Shown here piece after piece: positions 1 through 9,603 of a stretch of DNA of 64,000 nucleotides. A program made the translations under genes and the position numbers. The DNA lies in the NCBI RefSeq assembly GCF_025567285.1, contig NZ_JAOQJT010000001.1, forward strand, positions 248,001-312,000. Direction: 5' to 3'. Numbering within the stretch: position 1 is the first letter of the stretch; each line of letters starts with the position of its first letter. The notes under the pieces were generated by a model. It saw only the letters and a program-made list of their open reading frames with translations, ran no database searches and was not told the origin of the DNA. Source of the stretch: Coprococcus aceti (GTDB lineage Bacteria; Bacillota; Clostridia; Lachnospirales; Lachnospiraceae).

Positions 1-1605
1 ATCTTTTTTCTGTGTATTCTTTTTTACATTTGCCTGCTGTTCACCGCTGGCGTCAGAAGTATCACCCTCGATCTCCTCAACCTTTGGAATATACTTCTTC
101 AGGGTAAATACTATCGTTGTTCCGACACCAAGCTGGCTTGTGGCATATATGTTGCCGCCGTGCTCCTCAACGATCTTCTTGCATATAGCAAGTCCAAGAC
201 CACTTCCGCCTCTTGACTGTCTTGCGCTGTCAGCTCTGTACATTCTGTCAAATATATGAGGCAGGCTCTCTGAATCTATTCCACGGCCATTGTCGCTTAT
301 GGATACCTTAACCTCCGCGTCATTGTCATATATGTTGATATCTATCTGTCCATATTCCTTATCGGTATACTTGATAGCATTTGTAATTATGTTGTTGATG
401 ACCCTCTTGAGCTGGTCAGGATCAACTATGACCTTCACATCGTCATCACAATAGTTCTTGTATGTGAGCGTCATGTTCTTGGAAAGGAGCGTCGTATATA
501 CCTCCTCCATACAGTCATCAAAATAATCCTTCACCGATACCCTGTGGAACTCATATGGTATGGCGTTGTTGTTGATATTCGTATACAGTGAAAGCTCATT
601 GATGAGGCTGTCCATCTCATTTGCCTTGCTGTATATCATCTTCAGATATCTCTCCTGCTTCTCAGGGGTATCTGCAACTCCATCCATGATTCCCTCCACA
701 TAACCCTTGATGGTCGTGATAGGAGTACGGAGATCGTGTGATATATTGCTTATGAGCTGCCTGTTCTCTTCCTCATATCTCATCTTCGCCTTGGTAAAGT
801 CTGACAGTTTCTGTCTCATATCCTCAAATGACTCACAGAGCTCACCAACCTCATCGACTCTGTTATCGCCAAAGTCTATCTTCTCGTCAAGGTTGCCTGA
901 GCCCATACGCTCTGCTGCCTCCTTGAGCTTGACAAGAGGATTCACAAACTGCTGGTATACAAGGAATGCCACGACACCGCTCAGGAGCATCATCATTAGA
1001 ACCATCAGTATGGAATAACCCATGATGGTTCCCCTGAACTTCGCCATATAATTACCATAGTATGTGAGCATGTAAATATCTACCTGACTTCCATCCAGCA
1101 CATATGATACCTGGTTGCACAGATAGAATGACGGCTGGGTTATGAGATATTCCTGAACCTTTATATCACTGTTATTTCCGGTATCAATCGAATCACCATC
1201 TATCGCATTGATATTCGAACTGTTATCATTTCTCTTTAACTGCTCCTTCAGGCTCTCAGAAAAAGGATCAACGGAACTATATATGTACTCTCCATCCTTC
1301 TTAACTGCTATATGAGTATTTAATACCGAGCTCTTTTCATCCAGGGCATCTGCATTATCCTGGGTTGTATAGTATGAAGGATCCTTCTTCACCTTGCTTA
1401 TAACTTCCTCACGCAATGTGGACAGAGATTTGTACACATCATTGACCGGATCGTCCTCCGAATATAAAAGCTGCAGTGAGTGATTACGGCCATAAGTTCC
1501 AGTGATAAAATATCGCCCTATGATAGCCGTACCTATAACCATGGACAATATCGCTGCTATCCATATAAAAATTATCGCTATCTTAACTTTCTTAGTAATC
1601 TTCAT
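1..1605 (-). CDS. Membrane sensor histidine kinase (HAMP, HisKA, HATPase), 3' end cut by the window edge
   Basis: Transmembrane two-component sensor that should autophosphorylate and pass phosphate to a response regulator. The frame stays open for 535 codons from ATG at 1605 to the window edge, so the C-terminus is missing. A first membrane helix spans about residues 9-30, an extracytoplasmic sensor region about 31-194, a second helix about 195-215, then a HAMP linker. The H-box ISHDLRTP has its phospho-acceptor His at 290. The N-box (NNIITNAIKY, about 400), G1 (DNGRGI, about 440) and G2 (GGSGLGLAIC, about 468) complete a normal catalytic domain. No response regulator lies upstream; that neighbour is a MerR-like gene, so the partner is beyond the window edge or elsewhere. 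The ligand cannot be inferred. Confidence 0.93.
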   Translation of the reverse strand, partial: MKITKKVKIAIIFIWIAAILSMVIGTAIIGRYFITGTYGRNHSLQLLYSEDDPVNDVYKSLSTLREEVISKVKKDPSYYTTQDNADALDEKSSVLNTHIAVKKDGEYIYSSVDPFSESLKEQLKRNDNSSNINAIDGDSIDTGNNSDIKVQEYLITQPSFYLCNQVSYVLDGSQVDIYMLTYYGNYMAKFRGTIMGYSILMVLMMMLLSGVVAFLVYQQFVNPLVKLKEAAERMGSGNLDEKIDFGDNRVDEVGELCESFEDMRQKLSDFTKAKMRYEEENRQLISNISHDLRTPITTIKGYVEGIMDGVADTPEKQERYLKMIYSKANEMDSLINELSLYTNINNNAIPYEFHRVSVKDYFDDCMEEVYTTLLSKNMTLTYKNYCDDDVKVIVDPDQLKRVINNIITNAIKYTDKEYGQIDINIYDNDAEVKVSISDNGRGIDSESLPHIFDRMYRADSARQSRGGSGLGLAICKKIVEEHGGNIYATSQLGVGTTIVFTLKKYIPKVEEIEGDTSDASGEQQANVKKNTQKKD

Positions 1606-1634
1606 TCGTGTTAACTCCCATCTTACTAGCGCTA

Positions 1635-1643
1635 ATTATAGCA
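1635..1643 (-). promoter_or_regulatory. Extended -10 promoter for the sensor kinase
   Basis: On the minus strand the gap before the kinase contains TGCTATAAT, an extended -10 motif with a perfect TATAAT. No convincing -35 lies 17 bp upstream, as is usual for extended -10 promoters. It suggests the kinase has its own start rather than only readthrough from the MerR-like gene. Confidence 0.45.
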
Positions 1644-1672
1644 TTAATCCCTATTGTTAGTGTGTGAAGTTT

Positions 1673-2332
1673 TTATAAACTCTCTCTCTGTTTTCTTCTG
1701 AAAATGCCCTTTTTCTTTCTCTTTATCTCCGTTGCCGCAACCTCCTGTCTGGTCTGCTGAAGTTCTCTTATGGTGGCGTCAAGCTTTCTGTATCTCGCTT
1801 CCTCCTGATCCTCCTTCTCCTTCATCAGCACATCCATCTGTTTTACCACGTCATCGGACACCGCAGCGGACACTGACTGTGTTATCACCTTAAGGTTGTC
1901 CTTTATGGAGTTGCTGATTATCTTGTCCATGATATTCTGGAATTGTGCCATCTTGAAATCAACTATTCTTGAATCATCCCCCACATCGCTGCTCACCCTT
2001 ATGGTTTCTATGGTCTTCTTCTCTGTATTTTCTCTCTCTGCGATAAGCTCCGCCACCGCATCATCCGCATTTTTTTCCTCTGTGCTCTCTCCCTCGTCAA
2101 GAAGTTCATACATTCTGTGAACCATATCCTTTATCGCCTTGAGCTGTATCCCCTTATCCTTCAAAGTCTTAACCCTCTGAAGTATCTTTACATCCTTCTC
2201 ACTGTAGCACCTGTGACCCATGTCATTTCTCTTGATATCGATCTCAAGCTCTTCCTCCCAATACCTAAGCACATGTGACTCAACCTCAACCTTGGCTGCT
2301 GCCTCACTTATACTGTAAACTCTCTCTGTCAT
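1673..2332 (-). CDS. MerR-type helix-turn-helix protein with coiled-coil and basic tail
   Basis: 219-residue protein with an N-terminal MerR winged helix (about residues 1-70; YSISEAAAKVEVESHVLRYWE is the recognition region), then an acidic coiled-coil middle and a very basic C-terminus (KRKKKGIFRRKQ). There is no classical effector-binding domain. Classical MerR activators end in a short dimer helix or a ligand domain; this shape resembles the Bacillus chromosome-anchoring protein RacA and related MerR-like DNA-binding proteins, although direct homology is not shown. GGAGGAG lies nine bases before the ATG. The gene stands between a lipoprotein gene and a sensor kinase. It may be a transcription factor or a structural DNA-binding protein. 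Confidence 0.75.
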   Translation of the reverse strand: MTERVYSISEAAAKVEVESHVLRYWEEELEIDIKRNDMGHRCYSEKDVKILQRVKTLKDKGIQLKAIKDMVHRMYELLDEGESTEEKNADDAVAELIAERENTEKKTIETIRVSSDVGDDSRIVDFKMAQFQNIMDKIISNSIKDNLKVITQSVSAAVSDDVVKQMDVLMKEKEDQEEARYRKLDATIRELQQTRQEVAATEIKRKKKGIFRRKQRESL

Positions 2333-2525
2333 CGTGTATATCTCCTCCTTGTCTCAGATCAGGTCCTGTCTTAAGTTATTTCCTGTCCTGATACAATTCT
2401 AAGGACTTTAATACACAGTCTCAACGCGAATCGTCCTCTAAATTTTCCCACTATACTCCCATACTTATCACATTCTGAACTTATCCGTGGCAAATAGAAC
2501 TTTTTCAGTATTTTTAAACAGAAAA

Positions 2526-2565
2526 ATCCCCTGCACATATCAGTTTGTCCTTATGTGCAGGGGAT
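2526..2565 (-). terminator. Rho-independent terminator after the lipoprotein gene
   Basis: Perfect 14-bp stem (ATCCCCTGCACATA and its complement) with a 12-base loop, followed on the minus strand by TTTTT. It lies just beyond the stop of the lipoprotein gene and closes the envelope-gene run. Confidence 0.9.
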
Positions 2566-2570
2566 AAATA

Positions 2571-3446
2571 TCAGTTATTTATTTTCGTGATGACAAATTG
2601 TCCATCATCGTTCAGTCTGAAATGTACATTTTTATAGTTTGTTCCAATTACATATTCGGAGCCGTCGTTGGTTTTTCTCAGATTATCCAGTGCATTCTCA
2701 TCGTTCAGAGCCTTCATAAGAATGTCAGTGAACAGCGCCTTCTTATCAACATTCAACAGCTCATTTTCATTTGCTATGGACTGTCCACCACTTGTCTCCT
2801 GAGGATATAAAACCATATCCTTCATGGTCTCAAGATCTTCATCATTGAACACCTTCACGATCTTCTCAGCAAATGCTCTGCTGTCCGTCTCTATCTGCTG
2901 CTGGACATCAGCTCTGTCCGTATATCTGTTCTCAAATACTATATGTGACAGCACTTCATTGAGTACCTCATCACTGGCTGTGACGTATATATATAGCGAA
3001 TAGTTAATTGTTCCATCGCTCCAGAAAGCTATACGTCCGGGAGTCAGAGTGTAATAAGTAGCACTGTATCCCTGGATGTTGCCGGTTATCATGTCACCAT
3101 TGCTGGTGTTCTCAACGCCCGCCAGATCGTACATCTCGTATTTGCAGGAGCCTCTGAGTTCAACCTTCACTCCGCTGTACCTGAAACTCACGATACCTAT
3201 GTCACCGGATATCTTGTACTTCACATCCGTTATCTCGGAACTGTTCTTATCCACATCGAGATACACTCCTATCTGAGTCATATCCTCCGCGGATTCAACA
3301 TCACCGCTCTTTATCTGGATACCGGTACTCTCCTCCTGACCGTCATCCACCTTCCCGCATCCCATGCAGATACCTGCAAAACAGATGACCGCAATCATAA
3401 ATAATATATATTTTCTGCCCATGTCCATCCACGACGCTTTTTTCAT
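2571..3446 (-). CDS. Putative lipoprotein of unknown function
   Basis: 291 residues. A hydrophobic N-terminal segment (about residues 12-29) ends in MGCGK, compatible with a lipobox Cys at about 30, although position -3 is Cys rather than Leu. The mature part is polar and rich in beta-prone segments; a predicted helical C-terminal half (from about 180, RAFAEKIVKVFNDEDLETMKDMV) resembles small DUF4878-like extracytoplasmic folds, but no family is firmly recognised. It is the last gene of the run that includes the L,D-transpeptidase, which lies 30 bp upstream, and is followed by a strong terminator. Location outside the membrane is inferred; function is unknown. Confidence 0.7.
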   Translation of the reverse strand: MKKASWMDMGRKYILFMIAVICFAGICMGCGKVDDGQEESTGIQIKSGDVESAEDMTQIGVYLDVDKNSSEITDVKYKISGDIGIVSFRYSGVKVELRGSCKYEMYDLAGVENTSNGDMITGNIQGYSATYYTLTPGRIAFWSDGTINYSLYIYVTASDEVLNEVLSHIVFENRYTDRADVQQQIETDSRAFAEKIVKVFNDEDLETMKDMVLYPQETSGGQSIANENELLNVDKKALFTDILMKALNDENALDNLRKTNDGSEYVIGTNYKNVHFRLNDDGQFVITKINN

Positions 3447-3476
3447 ATATCTATTCTCTCCACATTGAACACGATA

Positions 3477-4898
3477 TTACCATGCTATTCCCTTATGACA
3501 TCCGTTCTCTCTACACTTGTATGCCATGGTTGGATCTGTAGGATCCCATGTATGGCTGTAATCAAGCTGAACTGATGTAGGCTTAGGGAACGGGCCGCTC
3601 TTATTGCTCTCGAATATAGTTACCTTTGTTCCAAGATCGCAGTTATCATATATCCACTTTGCATCTCCTGCCTTAAGTCTTATACATCCGTGTGAGCATG
3701 TCGTTCCGAGCATGTTATAAGCGCTGACTGATAATGTGGTAGGATCCTCCTCTCCGTAATACACAGAGTGGAAAAGTATATCACCTGTTATAAGTGTATC
3801 CCACTGTCCATAGCATGGCCCCATCAGTGTCCACCATCTTCCCTTTGCCGGGGTACAGAATGTTCCAAGAGGTGTTGTGTCACCGCCTGAACATACAAAT
3901 GCCTTTACCGGAATGATATATCCCTTGTTGCCATCCTTTGCATATACAGTCACAACATTTGTGGTCTTGTTGACCTTTATCTCATAGGAATCCTGTTTTC
4001 CGAGGATCTTATCAACATCTGTGAGTCTCTTGCCACCTCTGTTGAAATAGAACTTATATCCATTCGCATATGCCCACTTGCTTCTGTACATGGCACCGCT
4101 CTTACTGAAGTAATAGTATGCTCCATCCACATATCTGTATCCGGTGAGTAATGTTCCCTTGACGCTTACGAAGTAACGCCTGCCGTTGTAATATTTCCAG
4201 CCTCTGCCCTTCACCAGTGCACCATTCTTGTCGAACAGATACAGCTTGCCATTTACCTTCTTAGGTCCTTTGTATGCAACACCTGAAGCGCTGTAATACT
4301 GTCTGTTTCCAAGCTTTGTAGTATACCATCCTGTATATGGCTTTCCATTGGAACCAAATCTGTATGTCACGCCATTTATCTTTCTGACACCCTCCGCAAG
4401 ATAACCATTACTTGAGAAATTATAGTAATACTTGCTATTCTTTACCTTATGTGCACCCTTATAGGCTTTTCCATCAGAACCAAAGTAATACTTCTTACCC
4501 TTTATTTTCTTCCAGGTATTCACCAGTGCCTTGCCATTTGTTCTGAAGTAATAGTAATTATTCTGGATTTTGTTAAGACCTCTCACCATGCGGCCATATC
4601 TGTTAAAATAATATTTGTCGCCCTTGTATGTAAGGAACTTGCTCTTTAACGCCTTGCCGTTCTCATCGTAATAATATGTCTTACCGTTCTTGGTATACCA
4701 GCCCTTCTTATTCTTCACAGTGGCAGTTGCATCCGTCAATGTCGCAACACTCTCTCCGACATCAGCCTGAGCCTCCGCAGCGTACACCGTGTACTGTCCG
4801 CCGACCCTGCTTTCTGACAGATTTGAGATTCCTGTCGCACAAGTTGACAACAATACTGCTGCCATTGTCAAAAACGCAATTTTTCTAAACTTTACCAT
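3477..4898 (-). CDS. Secreted L,D-transpeptidase (YkuD) with cell-wall-binding repeats
   Basis: 473-residue exported enzyme predicted to form 3-3 peptidoglycan cross-links or attach proteins to the wall. A signal peptide covers about residues 1-25 (hydrophobic core then YAAEAQA). Residues about 65-295 hold roughly ten aromatic-rich repeats of the choline/glucan-binding type (KGWYTKNGKTYYYDENGKA, then GxKYYF units). The YkuD domain occupies about 303-435 with the signature SHGCIRL; the catalytic Cys is 405 and His 403. A Cys/His-containing tail follows (CRENGCHKG). An AGAGAGG ribosome site precedes the ATG. It is 31 bp from the SEDS gene upstream, so it is likely co-transcribed with it. Confidence 0.92.
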   Translation of the reverse strand: MVKFRKIAFLTMAAVLLSTCATGISNLSESRVGGQYTVYAAEAQADVGESVATLTDATATVKNKKGWYTKNGKTYYYDENGKALKSKFLTYKGDKYYFNRYGRMVRGLNKIQNNYYYFRTNGKALVNTWKKIKGKKYYFGSDGKAYKGAHKVKNSKYYYNFSSNGYLAEGVRKINGVTYRFGSNGKPYTGWYTTKLGNRQYYSASGVAYKGPKKVNGKLYLFDKNGALVKGRGWKYYNGRRYFVSVKGTLLTGYRYVDGAYYYFSKSGAMYRSKWAYANGYKFYFNRGGKRLTDVDKILGKQDSYEIKVNKTTNVVTVYAKDGNKGYIIPVKAFVCSGGDTTPLGTFCTPAKGRWWTLMGPCYGQWDTLITGDILFHSVYYGEEDPTTLSVSAYNMLGTTCSHGCIRLKAGDAKWIYDNCDLGTKVTIFESNKSGPFPKPTSVQLDYSHTWDPTDPTMAYKCRENGCHKGIAW

Positions 4899-4928
4899 AT
4901 ACTACCTCTCTTATTCCTCACATGGATT

Positions 4929-6125
4929 TTATTCATTCAAATGCTTCTGATACACTCTTCTCGTCTGCTGCCTTCTGATTCCTATACACATACCACACTC
5001 GACCATTGTCATGAGAAGTGCGGAACCTCCCGAGCTTATGAAAGGAAGAGTGACACCTGTATTCGGAATTACATTTGTCGCAACGCTTACGTTGATCACT
5101 ATCTGGCATACAAGGTGTACCATCACACCTATGACCATCATGCTTCCAAATACGTTCGATGACTCTTTAACTATAACATACATCTGGTATAACAGATAGC
5201 CATACAGAAGAAATAACATGATTGCTCCTGCCACACCAAGCTCCTCGCAGATTATCGCGAAGATCATATCATTCTGGGCCTCCGGTATAGCCGAAAGCTT
5301 CTGTGTTCCATTTCCAAGTCCCTTGCCGAAGAAAGATCCGCTTCCTATGGCATACAGCGACTGTATGACCTGATATCCTGCACTCTTCTCATATTTCTCT
5401 GTGTACAGCCATCCCAGGATTCGCTTTGCACGGAAGTTGTCATTTGACAGAAGTTCTTCCTCCGTAGGCAGGTAGCTCGTGGCTACCTTCACATAGACCA
5501 CCGCCACCACCACAGCTATCAGCAATATTCCCAAATGCAGTTTCCAGTTCTTGCTGGCTATAAATGTTGAACAGTAACATATTCCAAGAACGACCAGACA
5601 CGAACTCAGGTTTGTGGATATGACGAGCAAAAGTCCCGCCTGGAGTCCCACAAGCACCCACAGTATTATGACAGTCTGCCACTTGTGCATCTCTCTCCAT
5701 TTGCTGCTTATAAATGAAGCTATGAATATGATCATGAGAGTCTTCACTATATCAGCGATCTGGATTCTGAATGGTATGTGAGGGATCTGGATCCATCTCG
5801 TCGCACCATTTACATTTACTCCCAATGGCGTGAGAAGCAAAAATGTCAGTATCAATGACAGAAAATATGCAGGCCATGTAAGCTTCTTATACAGACCGTA
5901 TGGGAAAAACGCCAATCCCCATATTGCCAATGCTCCGAAAACGATAAACACCAACTGGCTTCTGAAATTGCTGGCAGCCGTGCCGTAACTGGATGCGCTG
6001 AATATCATTATCAGTCCAAATGCCAGAAGGAACGTTATAGCAATTATCATCTTATATATGGTTCCCGATGTATATCTGCTTTTTTCTTTGCCCGTGGAGT
6101 TATCCACAACTGATGTATCACTCAT
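4929..6125 (-). CDS. RodA/FtsW/SpoVE-family SEDS peptidoglycan glycosyltransferase
   Basis: Polytopic membrane protein of 398 residues in the SEDS family, which polymerises lipid II into glycan strands with a class B penicillin-binding protein. About ten hydrophobic helices are visible. Family motifs include LGNGTQKLSAIPEAQNDMIF and, near the C-terminus, GVTLPFISSGGSALL. ATG at 6125 is chosen over an upstream TTG because GGAG sits eight bases before it. RodA is the closest match, but FtsW and SpoVE cannot be excluded by eye. No cognate penicillin-binding protein is adjacent. It lies between an unknown membrane-anchored protein (14 bp gap) and an L,D-transpeptidase. Confidence 0.9.
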   Translation of the reverse strand: MSDTSVVDNSTGKEKSRYTSGTIYKMIIAITFLLAFGLIMIFSASSYGTAASNFRSQLVFIVFGALAIWGLAFFPYGLYKKLTWPAYFLSLILTFLLLTPLGVNVNGATRWIQIPHIPFRIQIADIVKTLMIIFIASFISSKWREMHKWQTVIILWVLVGLQAGLLLVISTNLSSCLVVLGICYCSTFIASKNWKLHLGILLIAVVVAVVYVKVATSYLPTEEELLSNDNFRAKRILGWLYTEKYEKSAGYQVIQSLYAIGSGSFFGKGLGNGTQKLSAIPEAQNDMIFAIICEELGVAGAIMLFLLYGYLLYQMYVIVKESSNVFGSMMVIGVMVHLVCQIVINVSVATNVIPNTGVTLPFISSGGSALLMTMVECGMCIGIRRQQTRRVYQKHLNE

Positions 6126-6139
6126 ATACAAATCTCCAT

Positions 6140-7549
6140 CTATCTGTTCATTATCTCTTTTATAAATTTATACGCACTTATCACATCTGTGTCAAATATA
6201 TCCAGGCTGTCCCTGTATTCCGGTTTCTCTATCGCTCCTGAATCACAGCCGATATGCATGCTTCCATCACTGTCCCCGCTCCACGCAAGATCAATGCTGT
6301 TACCCTTATCATATCCGGTGATCTCCGCATTTTTTCTGAACACGGCATCTCCAACCTGTATACCAAGAATTGCATCACTTCCAGACAATCTAAGCTCCAG
6401 CGATGCACTTATACTGACAGGCTTCATGGAATCCATGAGATCGGCTGCCGATATATCCACATCAAACACCACTCCTGTCTCTCCGTCACTGCTCACATCC
6501 CTCTTTTTTATCACAAGATGGTTGTCAGAATTGTCAGTAACAGTGAACTCATACGACTGTGCTGTATATTTGTCTCCGTAAAATGTCAGCGACATGCTCA
6601 TATCCCTGTCGGACACATGATCCGCATACAGCTTGACCAGCTCATTTTTACTGTTCACAGCAAAATAGAGCGTGATATCCCTGCCGTCTAACATTTCATC
6701 CACAAATTGCTTTATATCATGTACCAATTCTGCCGTATTGTCAATGGTATCTATCTCCGGTATGTATTTGCCAAACATGTCATACACTTCCTGAAGATCT
6801 ATATCATGTGTGCCAAAACATTCATCCAGATAACTATAGAAATCATCCACATTGAAGATGACCGAGTACACCTTGCAGTCCTGTGTACTATCCCCAGTAA
6901 CCACAGTCTGTTTTCCCTCACTCGTACCCTCCATATTGAAGAAATACTTAAGTGTCTTCTGGATAATATCTGTCTGGATATCGTCACCGTTGATGTCCGC
7001 ATAATTATTTGCAGCCATCCTCATACAGTTCTCATAGGCAGTGCCAAATGAGTACACTGTGTCGCTGTCTATCCCAAGCAGTGATACCACCTGAGAATTG
7101 CTCATGTTCGTGATGAGATTGTCAGCGTACTGTATTCTGATTGCCATATCATCTATATATATGAGAGAAGTCCTCTTATTTGCATAGAGCTTGAATGTCT
7201 TGTCATCAACTCCTGCCTCCGCAAGAAAATTGTGATCCGAAGCACTTCTCTTCAGCGATATGTCAACGCTGTGATCAGAATTATCCTCAAATGAAAAGCT
7301 CTGACTGCCATTTATCATGTTCATACCCATGTCAAATGTGCCATACTGCTGATTCATCTCCGACTCTCTGGAAGAATTGATGGTATTTACCATGGCCTCC
7401 ACAAGCTTTATCTGAGGTTTTCTCATAAGATGAAAAAAAATAATTGCAACAACTGCTGCCATCAGAATGATGACAGTCGCTGTTATTCCAATTATTCTTT
7501 TAAGTAGTTTACTATTGTTTTTTTTGTGCATATGTATCATGATTTTCAT
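6140..7549 (-). CDS. Membrane-anchored extracytoplasmic protein of unknown function
   Basis: 469 residues with one N-terminal membrane helix (about 19-42, IIGITATVIILMAAVVAIIFF) after a lysine-rich cytoplasmic tail, and a long extracytoplasmic part. That part is beta-rich (repeated YSFGTAYENC and LTFYGDKYTAQSYEFTVTDNS style segments) and ends IFDTDVISAYKFIKEIMNR. No enzyme motif is seen. The first ATG overlaps the 110-residue gene by 38 bp, while in-frame ATGs at 7540 and 7531 would shorten this; all lack a strong ribosome site, suggesting translational coupling. Its place ahead of the SEDS gene suggests an envelope role, which is inference only. Confidence 0.65.
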   Translation of the reverse strand: MKIMIHMHKKNNSKLLKRIIGITATVIILMAAVVAIIFFHLMRKPQIKLVEAMVNTINSSRESEMNQQYGTFDMGMNMINGSQSFSFEDNSDHSVDISLKRSASDHNFLAEAGVDDKTFKLYANKRTSLIYIDDMAIRIQYADNLITNMSNSQVVSLLGIDSDTVYSFGTAYENCMRMAANNYADINGDDIQTDIIQKTLKYFFNMEGTSEGKQTVVTGDSTQDCKVYSVIFNVDDFYSYLDECFGTHDIDLQEVYDMFGKYIPEIDTIDNTAELVHDIKQFVDEMLDGRDITLYFAVNSKNELVKLYADHVSDRDMSMSLTFYGDKYTAQSYEFTVTDNSDNHLVIKKRDVSSDGETGVVFDVDISAADLMDSMKPVSISASLELRLSGSDAILGIQVGDAVFRKNAEITGYDKGNSIDLAWSGDSDGSMHIGCDSGAIEKPEYRDSLDIFDTDVISAYKFIKEIMNR

Positions 7550-7844
7550 TCAACCAGGCTATGGCCTCACACAATCCTTCCTCGGAAAAATCAAACTGCT
7601 TCGATCCCTTCTGTTCATCCGGTGTGACCTCAAAACAGAATGGCTCCGGCCATATAAATGCCGTGAGTACAGTCTTTGTCTCCTTCGGTGCATCTTCCTC
7701 TGTCTGATCTTTTTCACCCTCCGGCTCAATCTCCACAACATCCTTCTGTATCATGTAACGGATACCCTTGTCACTGCCCTTAAAAGGCCGCGACTTGTAG
7801 AATTCCAGAGCCAGCAATTCAGGTCTGTTTATCACATATATCAC
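7512..7844 (-). CDS. Small acidic cytoplasmic protein of unknown function
   Basis: 110 residues with no signal or membrane segment and a charged central stretch (EIEPEGEKDQTEEDAPKE). It is not a recognised family. It sits between the zinc-ribbon/TPR gene (nine-base gap) and the membrane-anchored protein, whose start overlaps its 3' end. That tight arrangement supports real coding and co-expression. Function cannot be assigned. Confidence 0.6.
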   Translation of the reverse strand: MIYVINRPELLALEFYKSRPFKGSDKGIRYMIQKDVVEIEPEGEKDQTEEDAPKETKTVLTAFIWPEPFCFEVTPDEQKGSKQFDFSEEGLCEAIAWLNENHDTYAQKKQ

Positions 7845-7853
7845 CCTGTCTCT

Positions 7854-9545
7854 TTACTTTATTGTGAACGGATATACCTCTATGATCTTCTTGGTCGTCT
7901 CGTTCTGAAGATACAGATATGTTACACCCTTAGGTGCACTGTCACCTGATATCTTGACCCATGTTGACCAGCCGTCAACCACAGGATCTGAGAATGTTAT
8001 GACGTCAGACTTGTTTCCATCCGCATACACAACGTATCCCGATATCTTCATAGAGTCATCACCGTCAAATCCAAATGACGTATGAATATATATATCTGAT
8101 CCATCCTTTGTCTTGATGCTGTTAGATCCCTTATCAAGATCTTTTTCACTGCTGTTTACAAATGATTCTATATTCCACTTCACAAGCTCTGAATACAGCT
8201 TCTGAGCCTTCTCGTTGCCGTCGTATCTGAGTTCTCCGAGATATGTCATTGTAGTCTCATTGGCTGCGTTCTTATTTGCATTTGCAAATGCAAGCTTTCC
8301 ATTTGCTATCTTCTTGGACACATCAGTCTTGACTACCTTCTCATAGTAATCAACTGACTTCTTGTATTCCTTGTCCTTGTATGCCTGGGCTCCAAGGGCC
8401 TGATAACACTTGTCTTTCTCAGCTACACAGTCCTTGTAATCCTTGTCCACCTTATCATAGCTCTTGATGGCATTCTCGTAATCCTTGTTCTTGTAATACT
8501 GCTCTGCCTTCTTGTATGTACACTCACTGGCCTTGTTCTTGTAGTCATCAAATTCTGACTTCATGTACATATCATACGCATCGTCATATTTGCCGCCGTC
8601 GAGCAGCTCTGATGCCTTGTTGTAATAGCACTTTGCAAGAAGAGTCTGGGAATCGCTGTACTCCTCTATGGTTGACAGAATACTGATGGCGTCATCGTAC
8701 TTCTTGGCTGTTATAAGTGCCTCCGCTTTCTTATATGTACACTCGATAACCTTGTCCGATGCATCCTTGTATGAGCCTGCGTTGTTGAATGCATCTATGG
8801 CTGCATCGTAGGATGCCGCATTCATCTGATCCATTCCCGCATTGTAATAACACTGATAAGCCTTATCAAATGCGTCATCGCTGCTGAAACTCTCCTCGTC
8901 ACCGTCAGATGACTTGCTGTAGTTCTCTGCAGCCTTTCTGCTGTTGCCTGACTTCTTATAATATTCAGCCGCCTCAAGGTTCTTGCCTTCTTTTTCAAGA
9001 CCCTCGGCATACTCATAATAAGCGTCTCCGTTTGCCTTTGTATAGGAATCCTTGAATTTTCCAAGATCCTTATACAGTGTCACGGCCTCTTCAACCTTTC
9101 CCTGGTCCATGAGGTCGTTGGCCTCGTTATACTTTCTAAACTTTGGAACAAATATAAATGCAAAGACGCCTATAGCGATGACGATAACCACTGGTATAGC
9201 TATGAGTGCGGCCTTTGCACCCTTGCTCATACCCTTCTTCTCGCCCTTTTTCTTTATCATTATATCGGCGCCTTCCTGTGGCATTTTCTGAGGTTGTGGC
9301 ATTCCCATCTGAGGCTGCTGCGGTGGCACAGGATTACCCTGTGGCTGCTGCATCATCTGAGGCATGCCCTGTGTTCCGCCTGTCAGGACAGTTGTGCTGT
9401 CATCGTCCTCATCGACATCCGGCTCACTTGTAAGCACAGTTGTGCTGTCGTCAACTTCCGGCTCTATCAAAGGAAATTCTTTTCCACAGACAGGACACTT
9501 TCTTACGTTCTCCCCCAATTCACAACCACAATTATCACAATACAT
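7854..9545 (-). CDS. Zinc-ribbon, single-pass membrane protein with extracytoplasmic TPR repeats
   Basis: 563 residues. The N-terminus is a zinc ribbon (CDNCGCELGENVRKCPVCGKEF), then two copies of an acidic DDSTTVLT motif, a Pro/Gln/Met-rich linker (about 65-95), a basic segment and a membrane helix (about 120-142). The rest is a run of degenerate tetratricopeptide units rich in YYxxGxYxxAI patterns, then a beta-rich C-terminal domain (about 455-563). ATG at 9545 is chosen over one at 9572 because GGAGGAAGAG sits directly before it. The STTVLT motifs are threonine-rich and could be phosphorylated and bound by the FHA protein encoded next door. That is inference; no Ser/Thr kinase lies in the window. 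Confidence 0.8.
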   Translation of the reverse strand: MYCDNCGCELGENVRKCPVCGKEFPLIEPEVDDSTTVLTSEPDVDEDDDSTTVLTGGTQGMPQMMQQPQGNPVPPQQPQMGMPQPQKMPQEGADIMIKKKGEKKGMSKGAKAALIAIPVVIVIAIGVFAFIFVPKFRKYNEANDLMDQGKVEEAVTLYKDLGKFKDSYTKANGDAYYEYAEGLEKEGKNLEAAEYYKKSGNSRKAAENYSKSSDGDEESFSSDDAFDKAYQCYYNAGMDQMNAASYDAAIDAFNNAGSYKDASDKVIECTYKKAEALITAKKYDDAISILSTIEEYSDSQTLLAKCYYNKASELLDGGKYDDAYDMYMKSEFDDYKNKASECTYKKAEQYYKNKDYENAIKSYDKVDKDYKDCVAEKDKCYQALGAQAYKDKEYKKSVDYYEKVVKTDVSKKIANGKLAFANANKNAANETTMTYLGELRYDGNEKAQKLYSELVKWNIESFVNSSEKDLDKGSNSIKTKDGSDIYIHTSFGFDGDDSMKISGYVVYADGNKSDVITFSDPVVDGWSTWVKISGDSAPKGVTYLYLQNETTKKIIEVYPFTIK

Positions 9546-9603
9546 ATCTCTTCCTCCATCCTTACGGATCAACCTGATTTATTACATTTATCGAACTCCA
9601 TAT

